Shown piece by piece: positions 26,704-37,367 of a DNA stretch of 64,000 nt. The first letter of the stretch is position 1, and the number at the start of each line of letters is the position of its first letter. The notes under the pieces are model-generated. The model ran no database searches, was not told where the DNA came from, and saw nothing but the letters and a program-made list of their open reading frames with translations. The stretch comes from Neptunomonas phycophila (GTDB lineage: Bacteria > Pseudomonadota > Gammaproteobacteria > Pseudomonadales > Balneatricaceae): contig NZ_MRCI01000001.1 of NCBI RefSeq assembly GCF_001922575.1, positions 2,914,001 through 2,978,000 on the forward strand. Direction: 5' to 3'. Both the position numbers and the translations under genes were made by a program.

Positions 26704-28029
26704 TTACTGCGATAACGTGCGGGTTAGCTCCTGCAACTCATCATCATGTTCATTCATTCGTGCTATTTCTTCATCAACAATTTGCTGCGTTAGTCCAGCT
26801 GCTAAGAGCACATCATCATTAATAGACTCAATAGGACCATCCGCATTTTGATGTTGGCGCAGGGCCCGGTTCGCAATGTACACCACTTGAGAGAACGAAT
26901 CCGCTTCTGCATGTAATGGGTCATTGAAGTAGCGAACCCCACGGCACACTTCTTCAGGTAGTGACCAACACTCCATCAACCAAGCACCGACTTGCTCACG
27001 TGTCACATGTAGAATGTGCTTTTCGATACTATCTAAACGTAAGTGCGGATTCGCCTCAATGTAACGCGATAGCAATGAAAAATGCGGCGGAAATAAATGC
27101 CCTAGCACCACATAACCAAAATTGTGAAGCAAACCCGTCAAATAAACGAGCCCTGGCTTAGGCCGTGCGTCATAAGGCATTTTTTTGGCTAACCGCTCAG
27201 CAAGAGTCGCTGTGTAAACCGCTTGCTTCCAATAGGGAATTTGGTTTCGCGGTGTATCTTTAGGCAAATCTAACGTTTTACCCATAGCGATACCCAATGC
27301 CAAGTTCACTACCAAATCAAACCCGAGAATGCGGATAATGGCGTCTTCAATAGACTGTATACTGCCGGGCGCCGCATAATAAGGAGATACCGACCAGCTC
27401 ATTACTTGAGCAGACAAGCTAGGATCCACCTTCACTACAGGCACTAGATGGTCTACACCAGCAGCGGGATCGCTGCGCAACTCTATAATTTTATTCGTCG
27501 TTGGCGCCAGACTTGGTAAGCCCAGCGTGTCTTCTAGCCGCTGACGAATACGCAGTGCGGTGAAACGCTCCACGGCATGCGTAATGACGGCCTCATCATC
27601 CCCTTGTGGCTGCACTTTCTCGATATCATCTAAGCTGATACCAAGCGACAACGCTTGCGTGGTTTCGCCAAACCAGGACTTGGAGGCTGTAAATGATAAG
27701 CCGGAATAAGGCTCTATGATTTCAATACTCTTGAGATCATCAATCGATTTATCAATCAGCAACGGCAGGCTAAATAATTTCTGCTGACCTTCAGGAGTGG
27801 AGAGTTTGTCTTGCCCGAAAAAACGAAGCGCATCGTCACAGCGTGTCGGTTGTAAATTACGACCCGCTTCACGCCACAAACTCACTAAATTTAATAATTT
27901 TGCGGCAGGTAATAACACCAATACTTTGCCATCACTGTCATGCAGCAACACCAAACGACATTGTTTATTCTGCTCTACGGTTAATGTCTTTACACCAATG
28001 GCCAACGCTCTTCCTCCGGTTTGGTCCAT
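26704..28029 (-). CDS. HDOD-domain protein with N-terminal YbaK-like domain
   Basis: 441 residues. Residues about 1-120 resemble the YbaK/aminoacyl-tRNA deacylase fold in a reduced form (CRLVLLHDSDGKVLVLLPAA). Residues about 175-400 are an HDOD domain (LPSLAPTTNKIIELRSDP, VDPSLSAQVMSWSVSP, IEDAIIRILGFDLVVNLALG, LTGLLHNFGYVVLGHL). The HDOD histidines that would coordinate metal are only partly present, as usual for this signalling domain. Start confirmed: an in-frame stop lies four codons upstream and AAGGTG precedes the ATG. Family members act in second-messenger and motility control; no specific role is evident. Confidence 0.88.
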   Translation of the reverse strand: MDQTGGRALAIGVKTLTVEQNKQCRLVLLHDSDGKVLVLLPAAKLLNLVSLWREAGRNLQPTRCDDALRFFGQDKLSTPEGQQKLFSLPLLIDKSIDDLKSIEIIEPYSGLSFTASKSWFGETTQALSLGISLDDIEKVQPQGDDEAVITHAVERFTALRIRQRLEDTLGLPSLAPTTNKIIELRSDPAAGVDHLVPVVKVDPSLSAQVMSWSVSPYYAAPGSIQSIEDAIIRILGFDLVVNLALGIAMGKTLDLPKDTPRNQIPYWKQAVYTATLAERLAKKMPYDARPKPGLVYLTGLLHNFGYVVLGHLFPPHFSLLSRYIEANPHLRLDSIEKHILHVTREQVGAWLMECWSLPEEVCRGVRYFNDPLHAEADSFSQVVYIANRALRQHQNADGPIESINDDVLLAAGLTQQIVDEEIARMNEHDDELQELTRTLSQ

Positions 28030-28118
28030 ATAATCAGCACCTTAATAAAGGCAGTATAGCCTAGCCTTGCAAAGCTGCTATAAAACACTTATCAAGCCAA
28101 TAAAAAGGACAAAACAAA

Positions 28119-30230
28119 TCAGAGACGAGTGACTTTATTAACCGTACGCAACGACCGAACTTTTTTGATGGTCGCAGCTAAGTGAACACGATCAGTGACG
28201 GCAATTTCAAGGTCGACACGCGCTAATTGGCCTTCTTTTTCCGACATATCAATCTTCAGAATATTAGCTCCTGATTCTGATATTGTCGTGGCTAAATTAG
28301 CGATAACACCCCGCTGCGATGTCACGCTCACCTGAAGAAGCACTGTAAACTCTTCATCCATTGCATCTGACCACTCCAGAAAAATACATTTCTCTGGATC
28401 ATCACGCAGATAACCAATATTACGGCAATCTATGCGATGAATGACCAAACCACGACCGCTGCTGATATGGCCAATTATTTTGTCCCCAGGTATAGGACGG
28501 CAGCACCGTGCGTACTGTATAACTAAACCTTCCGTACCTTGAACAGCTATCGGCTTTTGCCCTTTAGTTAAACTATCGGCAGGTTCATCGTCAGGTTTAA
28601 GTTTTCTTGCAACAACATAGGCCATGCGGTTGCCCATGCCGATATCTTCGAGCAAATCGTCAAGCTCATCAAAACTGCCGTCACGCAACAACTCGGCAAG
28701 CTTAACGGCATCAATGTGCTCAACGGTAATGTTATAGTTGGCAAGAAACTGATTGAGCAATCGACGCCCAAGCTCCACCGACTCATGACGTTGTTGGTTT
28801 TTTAGGAAATGGCGAATACTGGAACGCGCCTTACCGCTGACAACAAAATTAAGCCACGCCATGTTTGGTTGAGCGCTCGGCGTTGTAATTACTTCAACTG
28901 TTTGACCGCTTTCTAAAGGCTCTGATAACGGAGCAAGACGGCGATTTATACGACATGAAACGCATGAGTTACCCACGTCAGTATGAACAGCATAGGCAAA
29001 ATCAACCGGTGTTGCTCCGCGAGGCAACTCTAAAATTTTACCTTGTGGCGTAAATACATAAACTTCATCAGGAAACAGGTCTTTTTTAACGTGCTCAATA
29101 AACTCCATTGAGTCGCCAGCGTATTTCTGCATTTCCAACAGACCTTGCACCCATTTTCGCGCACGGTTGTATGAACCTATGGCACTATCTGAATCACCAT
29201 ACACTTTATAGTGGCTGTGCTCAGCAATACCTTGGCTGGCTACAGCGTCCATCTCTTTGGTACGAATTTGTACTTCGATAGTGATGTCGCGTGCACCGAA
29301 TAACTCTGTATGCAAGGACTGGTAGCCATTCGCCTTAGGAATGGCGATATAGTCCTTAAAACGCCCATGAACAGGTTTATAAAGGTTGTGAACCGCGCCT
29401 AAAACACGGTAACAGTCATCAACACTTTCCGTCACGATACGAAACGCAAATACATCCATGATTTCTGAAAACGCTTTTTTCTGCGCCTTCATTTTGTTGT
29501 ATATGCTGTAGAGGTGTTTTTCTCGTCCGGTGACAATACCCGGTAGCTTTTCTTGGCTTAAACGCTGGCGAATAGAATCTTCGATAGAGGTAATAATATC
29601 TTTTCGCTGACCTCGGGCTTTAACCACCGCTCGGCGAATATACTTGGCCCGCATTGGATAAAAAGATTGGAATGCGAGGTCTTCTAATTCTACCTGTAGG
29701 TCACGCATCCCTAATCGCGCAGCAACCGGCGCATAGATATCCAATGTTTCACGAGCAATACGGCGCTGTTTAACAGGCGGCATCGCGCCTAAAGTGCGCA
29801 TATTATGTAAACGGTCTGCCAGCTTTACCAATATAACGCGTATGTCCTCGGCCATTGCCAAGACCATTTTCTGAAAGTTTTCAGCTTGAGCTTCAGCTTT
29901 AGTTTCAAACTCGAGGTGGGTAAGCTTCGATACGCCATCAACGATATCCGCTACGGATTCGCCAAATTGCGCCTCGATGGCTTCGTAATCAATTTCGGTA
30001 TCTTCAATAACATCATGCAACATCGCCGCCATTAGGCTTTGATGATCCATGTGCATACCTGCAAGGATGCCTGATACAGCTAGAGGATGGGTAACATAAG
30101 GCTCACCACTTTTGCGGCGCTGGCCATCATGAGCCTGCTCTGCATAAAAGTAGGCACGACGAACATCTCGGATCTGTTCTAGATCAAGATAGTCGTTTAA
30201 ATGTCCAGATAGGGCATCGATTGTCGGCAT
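28119..30230 (-). CDS. spoT: Bifunctional (p)ppGpp synthetase/hydrolase
   Basis: Makes and degrades ppGpp in the stringent response. 703 residues, near E. coli SpoT (702). Domains in order: HD hydrolase with His48 and His72-Asp73 (HDVIEDTE), so hydrolase-competent; synthetase domain (RIVTESVDDCYRVLGAVHNL, KANGYQSLHTELFG); TGS domain (VYVFTPQGKILELPRGATPV); zinc-finger-like CRRINR region and a C-terminal ACT domain. Start at 30230 has GGAG upstream; the ATG at 30260 is not favoured. Downstream of rpoZ and gmk in the classic gmk-rpoZ-spoT order. Confidence 0.97.
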   Translation of the reverse strand: MPTIDALSGHLNDYLDLEQIRDVRRAYFYAEQAHDGQRRKSGEPYVTHPLAVSGILAGMHMDHQSLMAAMLHDVIEDTEIDYEAIEAQFGESVADIVDGVSKLTHLEFETKAEAQAENFQKMVLAMAEDIRVILVKLADRLHNMRTLGAMPPVKQRRIARETLDIYAPVAARLGMRDLQVELEDLAFQSFYPMRAKYIRRAVVKARGQRKDIITSIEDSIRQRLSQEKLPGIVTGREKHLYSIYNKMKAQKKAFSEIMDVFAFRIVTESVDDCYRVLGAVHNLYKPVHGRFKDYIAIPKANGYQSLHTELFGARDITIEVQIRTKEMDAVASQGIAEHSHYKVYGDSDSAIGSYNRARKWVQGLLEMQKYAGDSMEFIEHVKKDLFPDEVYVFTPQGKILELPRGATPVDFAYAVHTDVGNSCVSCRINRRLAPLSEPLESGQTVEVITTPSAQPNMAWLNFVVSGKARSSIRHFLKNQQRHESVELGRRLLNQFLANYNITVEHIDAVKLAELLRDGSFDELDDLLEDIGMGNRMAYVVARKLKPDDEPADSLTKGQKPIAVQGTEGLVIQYARCCRPIPGDKIIGHISSGRGLVIHRIDCRNIGYLRDDPEKCIFLEWSDAMDEEFTVLLQVSVTSQRGVIANLATTISESGANILKIDMSEKEGQLARVDLEIAVTDRVHLAATIKKVRSLRTVNKVTRL

Positions 30231-30346
30231 TATCTCTCCGCTACGTCTATAGGCATCCATCGCATTGAATGGGATGCCTATAATCTAACAGACTTATACC
30301 TGTCGATGGAATAACGCCTTTAAATGACGACGATAAAGGGCCGAGC

Positions 30347-30559
30347 TTAGCGGCGCTCAGCGTCTTCTAGGATTTGCTTAGTTGTCAGGCCTTCTGCAAT
30401 TTCACGTAACGCGACAACGGTATCTTTGTCATTTTCACGATCCAATTTAGGCTCTTTGCCGCCTGTTGCTAGCTGGCGAGCACGTTTTGCTGCAACCATA
30501 ACCAATTCAAAACGGTTATCTACGTTTTCTAAGCAATCTTCAACTGTGACACGTGCCAT
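30347..30559 (-). CDS. rpoZ: RNA polymerase omega subunit
   Basis: Smallest core RNA polymerase subunit; assists assembly of beta-prime. 70 residues. [20 protein letters not shown] and [12 protein letters not shown] are the conserved N-terminal half that contacts beta-prime. The C-terminus ends soon after [12 protein letters not shown], about 20 residues shorter than in E. coli (91), as in many related marine bacteria. Between gmk and spoT. Confidence 0.96.
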   Translation of the reverse strand: MARVTVEDCLENVDNRFELVMVAAKRARQLATGGKEPKLDRENDKDTVVALREIAEGLTTKQILEDAERR

Positions 30560-30619
30560 GTTTAAACCTCAAATCATTGTTCGTTCTAAGAACGGGGCGG
30601 TTATTTTACTGGACAGTTT

Positions 30620-31267
<648 letters not shown>

Positions 31268-31300
31268 CTATAGCATAGCTACAGCGAAGATGAGCGACGT

Positions 31301-31306
31301 ATTATA
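31301..31306 (-). promoter_or_regulatory. Possible -10 element of gmk
   Basis: Minus-strand TATAAT 61 bases before the gmk ATG. No strong -35 hexamer is visible, so this is a weak call. Confidence 0.35.
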
Positions 31307-31379
31307 GTATGATCTAACGAGAATTCACCGCCTAGCCTGATTTTAGTCACTTTTATTCCCGCTAGGCGCTTAAACGAAA

Positions 31380-31407
31380 ACGGCCCAGCGGGTTAATGCT
31401 GAGCCGT
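31380..31407 (-). terminator. Terminator of the glucose ABC transporter operon
   Basis: Arms ACGGCCCAGC (31380-31389) and GCTGAGCCGT (31398-31407), one mismatch, 8-base loop; the minus strand continues TTTTCGTTT. It lies 19 bases after the gtsD stop. Confidence 0.8.
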
Positions 31408-31426
31408 ATCGTCGCTTTACACTCTT

Positions 31427-32542
31427 TTACACATCAATACGTGCCTGTGTTTGAGCATCAAACAAGACCGCTTTGCTCATATCAAACATCAATGATGCCA
31501 CCTCTCCGGGTTTAACCGGATAACGCGGATTAACCCGACAGTTAACTTCAACACCATTCACCTCAGTCACTACCATGGTGTCAGCTCCGGTGGGTTCAAT
31601 CACCTCAACTTTTACATCCACAGAAACCACCGTATCCATATTCTCTTTATGCGGCACCGGGTCGGTAATCATTTCAGGACGCAAGCCCAGCGTGACTGTT
31701 TTGCCAACGTAAGCAGATAAATCCATAGTTTGAGGCATAGGTAAAATTATCTTCTGGCCATTGCCATCAATAAACTCCACACCGTAACCCTCACCATTTT
31801 TTACCAGCACCACTGACATAAAGTTCATAGCTGGCGATCCCATAAACCCGGCGACAAACTGGTTTACCGGGTTATCGTAAATTTCTTGCGGCGTATCAAG
31901 CTGCAACAACTCTCCATCTTTCATAACCGCGATACGATCAGCCAAGGTCATCGCTTCAATTTGATCGTGAGTAACATAAACAATAGTGGTACCCAAACGC
32001 TGATGCAGTTTTTTAATTTCGGTACGCATCTCAACACGTAGCTTTGCATCTAGGTTCGACAAGGGCTCATCAAACAAATACAAGCGCGGGCGACGTGCCA
32101 ATGCGCGGCCCATCGCTACGCGCTGGCGCTGACCACCCGACAAATTGGCTGGTTTACGGTCCAATAAATGCTCAATTTGCAGCAGGGTAGACACCCGCTG
32201 CACTTCTTCTTCGCGTTCTTTCTTTGGCATTTTACGAATTTCTAAACCAAAGGCGATATTTTCACGAACAGTCATATTGGGATAAAGCGCGTAAGACTGG
32301 AATACCATCGCTATATCACGATCTTTAGGCGAGGCATGGGTAACATCCTCATCACCTAATAAGATACGACCACCAGTTACATCCTCAAGACCTGCTATGC
32401 TGTTCATTAGCGTAGACTTACCACATCCTGACGGGCCCACTAAGATTAGAAACTCACCCTGATCAATCGCTATATTGATCCCTTTCAGAACCTTCGCCTG
32501 ACCGTAACTTTTTTCTACATTATCAATTGTTAACGCAGCCAT
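31427..32542 (-). CDS. gtsD: Sugar ABC transporter ATP-binding protein (glucose, GtsD/MalK type)
   Basis: ATPase subunit of a carbohydrate importer, 371 residues. Walker A GPSGCGKST at 36-44, Q-loop Gln82, signature LSGGQRQR at 134-141, Walker B LYLFDE at 154-159, switch His near 192. The C-terminal 130 residues form the MalK-type regulatory OB-fold domain. It follows two permease genes and a glucose-type binding protein; no maltose genes are present, so glucose/mannose is the best substrate guess. Last gene of the operon, before a terminator. Confidence 0.92.
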   Translation of the reverse strand: MAALTIDNVEKSYGQAKVLKGINIAIDQGEFLILVGPSGCGKSTLMNSIAGLEDVTGGRILLGDEDVTHASPKDRDIAMVFQSYALYPNMTVRENIAFGLEIRKMPKKEREEEVQRVSTLLQIEHLLDRKPANLSGGQRQRVAMGRALARRPRLYLFDEPLSNLDAKLRVEMRTEIKKLHQRLGTTIVYVTHDQIEAMTLADRIAVMKDGELLQLDTPQEIYDNPVNQFVAGFMGSPAMNFMSVVLVKNGEGYGVEFIDGNGQKIILPMPQTMDLSAYVGKTVTLGLRPEMITDPVPHKENMDTVVSVDVKVEVIEPTGADTMVVTEVNGVEVNCRVNPRYPVKPGEVASLMFDMSKAVLFDAQTQARIDV

Positions 32543-32565
32543 GTTGAATCCTCAATTATTATTCT

Positions 32566-33447
32566 TTAGCCTTTCACAGCACCGGCGGTCAGACCGCGAA
32601 CAAAATATTTACCTGCAAACACATACACCAGCAGTGTTGGCGCGGCTGCTATCAGAGCAGCGGCCATATCCACGTTATATTGCTTACCCCCAAAGCTGGT
32701 GTTAACCAGATTGTTAAGCGCCACCGTGACAGGTTGCGTATCAAAACCAGAGAACACCACGCCAAATAAGAAGTCATTCCAGATTTGCGTAAACTGCCAG
32801 ATGACTGTCACAACAATAATGGGCGTGGATAGTGGAAGAACAATACGCCAGAAAATACGGAAGAATCCGGCACCATCTAAACGTGCAGCACTAATCAACT
32901 CTTTAGGAAGCGCGATATAAAAATTACGAAAGAACAAGGTCGTAAAAGCAACACCATAGACTACATGCACCATCACTAAGCCGGTTGTTGTGTTCGCGAG
33001 CCCAAAGAAACTCAGTGTGCGCGCCATCGGTAATAAGACCACCTGAAACGGGATGAAGCAGCCGATCAAAAGCAGCCCAAAAAACAGCTCACTGCCGCGA
33101 AAGCGCCACATAGCAATCACATACCCGTTAAGCGCCCCTAACAAGGTAGAAATAACCACAGCGGGGATCACAATCATGAAAGAGTTCATGAGATAAGGAG
33201 AAATCCCTTCGCATGTACCACCGGTGCAAGCACTCCCCCACGCTTTGCCCCACGCGTCAAAATTCAATGAACCCGGTAACGACAGCAAGGTACCCGTTCG
33301 GATTTCTTCAACATCTTTAAGCGATGTCAGCAACATCACCCAAAGCGGCATTAAATAAACAAATGCCATAACCAGTAGAATGGCATACAAACCGTAACGC
33401 AATAAACGCTGCGTCAGACTGGTTGTTTTCGTCATTGCATTAGGCAT
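32566..33447 (-). CDS. gtsC: Glucose ABC transporter permease 2
   Basis: MalG-type inner-membrane permease, 293 residues, six predicted helices. The EAA loop that docks the ATPase is LPKELISAARLDGAGFFRIFWRI in the central region (written in part). Start at 33447 is favoured over 33486 by GAGGA six bases upstream, giving an 8-base overlap with gtsB and so probable translational coupling. Confidence 0.9.
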   Translation of the reverse strand: MPNAMTKTTSLTQRLLRYGLYAILLVMAFVYLMPLWVMLLTSLKDVEEIRTGTLLSLPGSLNFDAWGKAWGSACTGGTCEGISPYLMNSFMIVIPAVVISTLLGALNGYVIAMWRFRGSELFFGLLLIGCFIPFQVVLLPMARTLSFFGLANTTTGLVMVHVVYGVAFTTLFFRNFYIALPKELISAARLDGAGFFRIFWRIVLPLSTPIIVVTVIWQFTQIWNDFLFGVVFSGFDTQPVTVALNNLVNTSFGGKQYNVDMAAALIAAAPTLLVYVFAGKYFVRGLTAGAVKG

Positions 33448-34381
33448 TTTTCTTTCCTCGTAGCTCTGAGTAAAGATACGGTACAAGTATCGCTAATACG
33501 CCGCCCAACATAACCATTGCACTGGCAGCACCTAAGCCCATCTGCGCACGCGTAAAGGCATGCGTATACATAAAGTTCGCCGGCAAATCTGAGCTATAAC
33601 CAGGGCCACCACCCGTTAATGCCGCGACCAAATCAAAGCTCTTAATAGCAATGTGCGCCAAGATAACAAAGGCACTAAAAAAGACAGGTTTTAAACTCGG
33701 CAAAATCACTCGGCGATATATCATCGGCATGGAAGCCCCATCGAGCTGCGCCGCTTTAATCATATCCTGATCAACACCACGCAAACCGGCCAAGAACATA
33801 GCCATCACAAAGCCCGAAGACTGCCAAACCGCCGCAATCACCAAACAAAAGACGACACGATCAGGATCAACTAACCAATCAAGCTGAACACTCTCGAACC
33901 CCCAGCTATGGAACATTTTCTCTAAACCCAGCGATGGATTAAGCAGCCACTTCCAAGCTGTACCTGTCACAATGAATGAAATAGCCATGGGATAAAGATA
34001 GATAGTACGCAAAGCACCTTCAGCACGAATTTTCTGGTCCAAGAAAATCGCAAGAACGATACCTAACGCCAAACACGTGAGAATAAACAGAGCACCAAAG
34101 ACAACCAAATTATCTAACGACACTAACCAGCGGTCATTAGCAAAGAGCTTTTCGTATTGCCCTGTACCAATAAATTTCCAGACAGGCAGCATACGAGAGC
34201 TGGTAAGCGATAAAAGCGCGGTCCATATAATGTAACCGTACATACAAACCATAACCATCAACAACGTTGGGGTCATGACCAATTTAGGTAGCCAGCTCGC
34301 GAGGCGGTCCTGAAAACTGACCGAGCGAACCCGCTGAGCCTTACCTTCTGGCAGCACAGGAGTTTGATTTTGCATAATCAT
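33440..34381 (-). CDS. gtsB: Glucose ABC transporter permease 1
   Basis: MalF-type permease, 313 residues, six predicted helices beginning near LVMTPTLLMVMVCMYGYII. EAA loop: QDMIKAAQLDGASMPMIYRR. It follows gtsA after an 82-base gap with a strong stem-loop and overlaps gtsC by 8 bases. Confidence 0.9.
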   Translation of the reverse strand: MIMQNQTPVLPEGKAQRVRSVSFQDRLASWLPKLVMTPTLLMVMVCMYGYIIWTALLSLTSSRMLPVWKFIGTGQYEKLFANDRWLVSLDNLVVFGALFILTCLALGIVLAIFLDQKIRAEGALRTIYLYPMAISFIVTGTAWKWLLNPSLGLEKMFHSWGFESVQLDWLVDPDRVVFCLVIAAVWQSSGFVMAMFLAGLRGVDQDMIKAAQLDGASMPMIYRRVILPSLKPVFFSAFVILAHIAIKSFDLVAALTGGGPGYSSDLPANFMYTHAFTRAQMGLGAASAMVMLGGVLAILVPYLYSELRGKKNA

Positions 34382-34420
34382 TACCGAAGATTGGAGTATC
34401 GGAGATCGTAGTGATCAAGT

Positions 34421-34450
34421 AGCAAGCGCGGCATGATGTCCACGCTTGCT
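34421..34450 (-). other. Stem-loop between gtsA and gtsB
   Basis: Perfect 8-base arms AGCAAGCG (34421-34428) and CGCTTGCT (34443-34450), 14-base loop. No T-run. Same location logic as the malE-malF intergenic structure: it can raise binding-protein mRNA over permease mRNA. Confidence 0.65.
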
Positions 34451-34463
34451 CAAAGTGAACCGC

Positions 34464-35714
34464 TTACAGTTGAGCGGCTTTAACAGAACGCGCCAGTGTT
34501 TCAACCGCATCTTCAGCCGACGTATCGCTATTGAAGAAGTTAGTCACCACATCGTATATCGCACCTTGGACTTGCGAAGTAGTCGCCAAACCATGCGCCA
34601 TACTTGGCACTAGCGTACCGCTAGCCGAGCTTGCTTCAAACGCATCCATTGATGCCAAAGCGCAGCTATCAAACGGTGCACGGTTCATTCCCATACGTGC
34701 AGGGATAGAACCTTTGTTCAAATTAAAAGTCTCTTGGAAAGCAGGGTCCATCACCAGCTCAGCTAGTTTACCTTGCGCTTTTGATGCGTCATCATCGCTC
34801 AGCGCGAACATCGCGAATGAATCAATATTAAACGTAAAGGTTCCGCTAGTATCGGGTGCGGCTAGGCATACATAATCCACACCTGGCTTTTTGCCCGCGG
34901 CGGTAAATTCGCCTTTCGCCCAGTCACCCATGATCTGCATTGCCGCCTCGCCATTAATGACCATTGAGGTAGCAATATTCCAATCACGACCGCTGGCATT
35001 CGGGTCGATAAAATCACGTAACTTTTTAAAAGTTTTGAAGACGTTGATCATTTCGGCGCCTTTCAGCGTCGCTTCATCATGATCAACAAAGGCTTTGCTA
35101 TAAAACTCTGGGCCACCAACACCCAACGCTACTGCTTCAAATAATGTAGCGTCCTGCCATGCTTGACCACCATGAGCCAGTGGAATGACACCCGCTTCTT
35201 TTAACTTAGGTGCAACTTCAAGAAACTGCTCCCACGTCGTCGGGATACCCAAGCCTGCTTTACGGAAAGGTTCTGGGTTAGCCCACAGCCAGTTAACACG
35301 GTGCACGTTAACCGGCACGGCTACGTATTTACCGTCGTATTTCATTACATTGCTAACAACAGGGGGTAATAAAGTATCCCACTTACCTGCCGTCGCTACG
35401 CCATCAAGATCCGTTAGAAAACCGAGGTCACCCCACTCTTGAATATCTAAACCTTTGATCTGAGCCGCCGCAGGAGGGTTACCCGAAATAGCGCGGGACT
35501 TGAGCACCGTCATCGCTGATTCACCACCACCGCCAGCTACAGCAAAATCTTTCCATGTATGGCCAGATTCGCCCAAGTATTCTTTCAATACATTAATAGC
35601 TGCCGCTTCACCACTGGATGTCAGGTAATGGAGAACCTCTACCTCAGCCGCTTGCGATACGCTTGCAGCTACCGATAAAGCTAAACCAGAGAGACAATAC
35701 TTTAAATTTTTCAT
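34464..35714 (-). CDS. gtsA: Glucose ABC transporter substrate-binding protein
   Basis: Periplasmic sugar receptor, 416 residues, signal peptide ending SQAAE near residue 23. The mature N-terminus EVEVLHYLTSSGEAAAINVL and the following GHTWKDFAVAGGGGESAM closely match the Pseudomonas glucose-binding protein GtsA from memory. HRVNWLWANPEPFRKAG near residue 138 contributes the aromatic sugar-stacking wall usual in this family. First gene of gtsABCD, next to gtrS/gltR, hexR and zwf. Confidence 0.93.
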   Translation of the reverse strand: MKNLKYCLSGLALSVAASVSQAAEVEVLHYLTSSGEAAAINVLKEYLGESGHTWKDFAVAGGGGESAMTVLKSRAISGNPPAAAQIKGLDIQEWGDLGFLTDLDGVATAGKWDTLLPPVVSNVMKYDGKYVAVPVNVHRVNWLWANPEPFRKAGLGIPTTWEQFLEVAPKLKEAGVIPLAHGGQAWQDATLFEAVALGVGGPEFYSKAFVDHDEATLKGAEMINVFKTFKKLRDFIDPNASGRDWNIATSMVINGEAAMQIMGDWAKGEFTAAGKKPGVDYVCLAAPDTSGTFTFNIDSFAMFALSDDDASKAQGKLAELVMDPAFQETFNLNKGSIPARMGMNRAPFDSCALASMDAFEASSASGTLVPSMAHGLATTSQVQGAIYDVVTNFFNSDTSAEDAVETLARSVKAAQL

Positions 35715-35816
35715 GCCATTCGCCTTCTTTTTGTTGTTTTGACGTTAGTCCGGATGTCACCGGCACATAGAACATTAACAAAGACAAAGAAAATAATGCG
35801 TAAATTAGTGCAATCA

Positions 35817-35837
35817 TTTGTAACAGGACGTTACAAA
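35817..35837. promoter_or_regulatory. Candidate operator upstream of gtsA
   Basis: Perfect dyad TTTGTAAC (35817-35824), five bases, GTTACAAA (35830-35837), about 100 bases before gtsA and 70 bases beyond the gtrS stop. It lies in the 195-base upstream region of the glucose transporter. Spacing is longer than expected for a HexR site, so the regulator is left open. Confidence 0.45.
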
Positions 35838-35909
35838 AACGCCCAAATGACGCAAAACAGCGATATAAAAGACAACTAACAGCCCTATTACAGACTAAAG
35901 TATTACGCG

Positions 35910-37367
35910 CTAACCACGAGGTAACGTTACCGTGACGACCAAACCTCCTTGAGGGTGATTACGCAAAGACACCTCCCCGCCGTGAGCGCGAGCTATATTC
36001 CGACTGATCGACAAGCCCAGCCCCATGCCAGGGTGATTAGAATGGTCTGTTGTGAGGCGGGTATAAGGCTGAAACACGCGTACTAGCTGAGAATCAGGGA
36101 TACCCGGCCCTTGGTCTCGGATACTGATAATTAGGGCAACATCACTATCGGTAACAGTTACATAGGCTTCTTTACCATAGTACAAAGCATTATCTAGCAA
36201 GTTACCAATACATCGTTTTAATGCCAAAGGTTTACCCAGATAGGGTTGTCGCTGCTGACCCGATAGCTCAATTTTCTTACCGGCAATATCAGCGCCATCA
36301 GCCATGTATAGCATCATCCTCCATAAATCGACTTCAACGCGATTCTCATGGATATCCGTATCCTTAACGCTTTGCAAAGCTCCTTTCACCATAATATCTA
36401 GGTCTTCTAAGTCGCGCGCCATCGCCTCTCTTTGTTTATCATCCTCAAGCATTTCAGCTCGTAAACGCAAACGCGTTATTGGTGTTTTGAGGTCATGGGA
36501 AATAGAAGCAAACAATTTTTCACGATCATCCAAATAGCGCTGAATACGACCCTGCATCGCGTTAAACGCTTTGGCCGCCGTAATCACTTCCTGGGACCCT
36601 CTTTCAGGCAAGTGCTTTTGCTCCCCTTTACCAAAAGACTCCAATGCCCGCACTAGCTGCCGCAAGGGACGCAATAACACGCGCACAATCCATACTCCAA
36701 GCAGCAAAATAACCATTAGAGATATAACAAGCGACATTAAACGCTCTGTAGATAAAGGAGACGCCGCGTCTAAAAATTGCGCATCAGGCATCACCGTAGC
36801 CAAATACAACCACTCTTTATCACTGATAGGCAGCTGCATGACTAATATAGGCGAACCACTGGGGCGCACGAGTAAACTTAAATCAGCCCAACGGGCAGGC
36901 AGATCGTCTAAAAGGGTTTCGTTATTAAGCACATGAAGGTCAGCGGGGCGAGAAAATTTGATATGGACAGTGTCAGGATCAATCCCCAACTGTTTTTTAA
37001 GCGCCTGTTGAAACTCATTCACCACTACGGTTTTAAGCGGCGAGTCAGGCAAATCCCTAATATGTATATATTCGCGATTGAGTGTTACAAAAAAGCGCGT
37101 CCCACCCATATCACGCAACTGGTTGAGCACGACATGTCGGTAAGATGTAGGCAAAGACGTAAAAAATTGAACCGTAGAAGCAACCCGAAAAGCCATATGC
37201 TGGGACACTTCGCGCACACGCAACTCACTGTCAGCACGCCATTGTGTATACCACACAACCGCACTTATGGTTTGCGCCAAGATAACACCGGCAGCAAGCG
37301 CTATTAATATACGGCTGGTAAGCGTTAAGGGGCTTTTAATCAATCGTTGCAAAAAGCGGGGTTTCAC
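35910..37367 (-). CDS. gtrS: Sensor histidine kinase of the glucose-response two-component system
   Basis: 485 residues. Helix 1 follows SPLTLTSRILIALAAGVILA, then a periplasmic sensor region (about 40-185), helix 2 (SLVISLMVILLLGVWIVRVL), HAMP (LRPLRQLVRALESFGKGEQK), H box ASISHDLKTPITRLRLRAEM, N box NLLDNALYYG, G boxes DQGPGIPD and GMGLGLSIS. Start is taken as a GTG at 37367 (GGTGGAG upstream); the ATG at 37406 would overlap the response regulator by 71 bases. Even with the GTG the overlap is 32 bases. Glucose role is inferred from position next to gtsA and hexR. Confidence 0.82.
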   Translation of the reverse strand: MKPRFLQRLIKSPLTLTSRILIALAAGVILAQTISAVVWYTQWRADSELRVREVSQHMAFRVASTVQFFTSLPTSYRHVVLNQLRDMGGTRFFVTLNREYIHIRDLPDSPLKTVVVNEFQQALKKQLGIDPDTVHIKFSRPADLHVLNNETLLDDLPARWADLSLLVRPSGSPILVMQLPISDKEWLYLATVMPDAQFLDAASPLSTERLMSLVISLMVILLLGVWIVRVLLRPLRQLVRALESFGKGEQKHLPERGSQEVITAAKAFNAMQGRIQRYLDDREKLFASISHDLKTPITRLRLRAEMLEDDKQREAMARDLEDLDIMVKGALQSVKDTDIHENRVEVDLWRMMLYMADGADIAGKKIELSGQQRQPYLGKPLALKRCIGNLLDNALYYGKEAYVTVTDSDVALIISIRDQGPGIPDSQLVRVFQPYTRLTTDHSNHPGMGLGLSISRNIARAHGGEVSLRNHPQGGLVVTVTLPRG

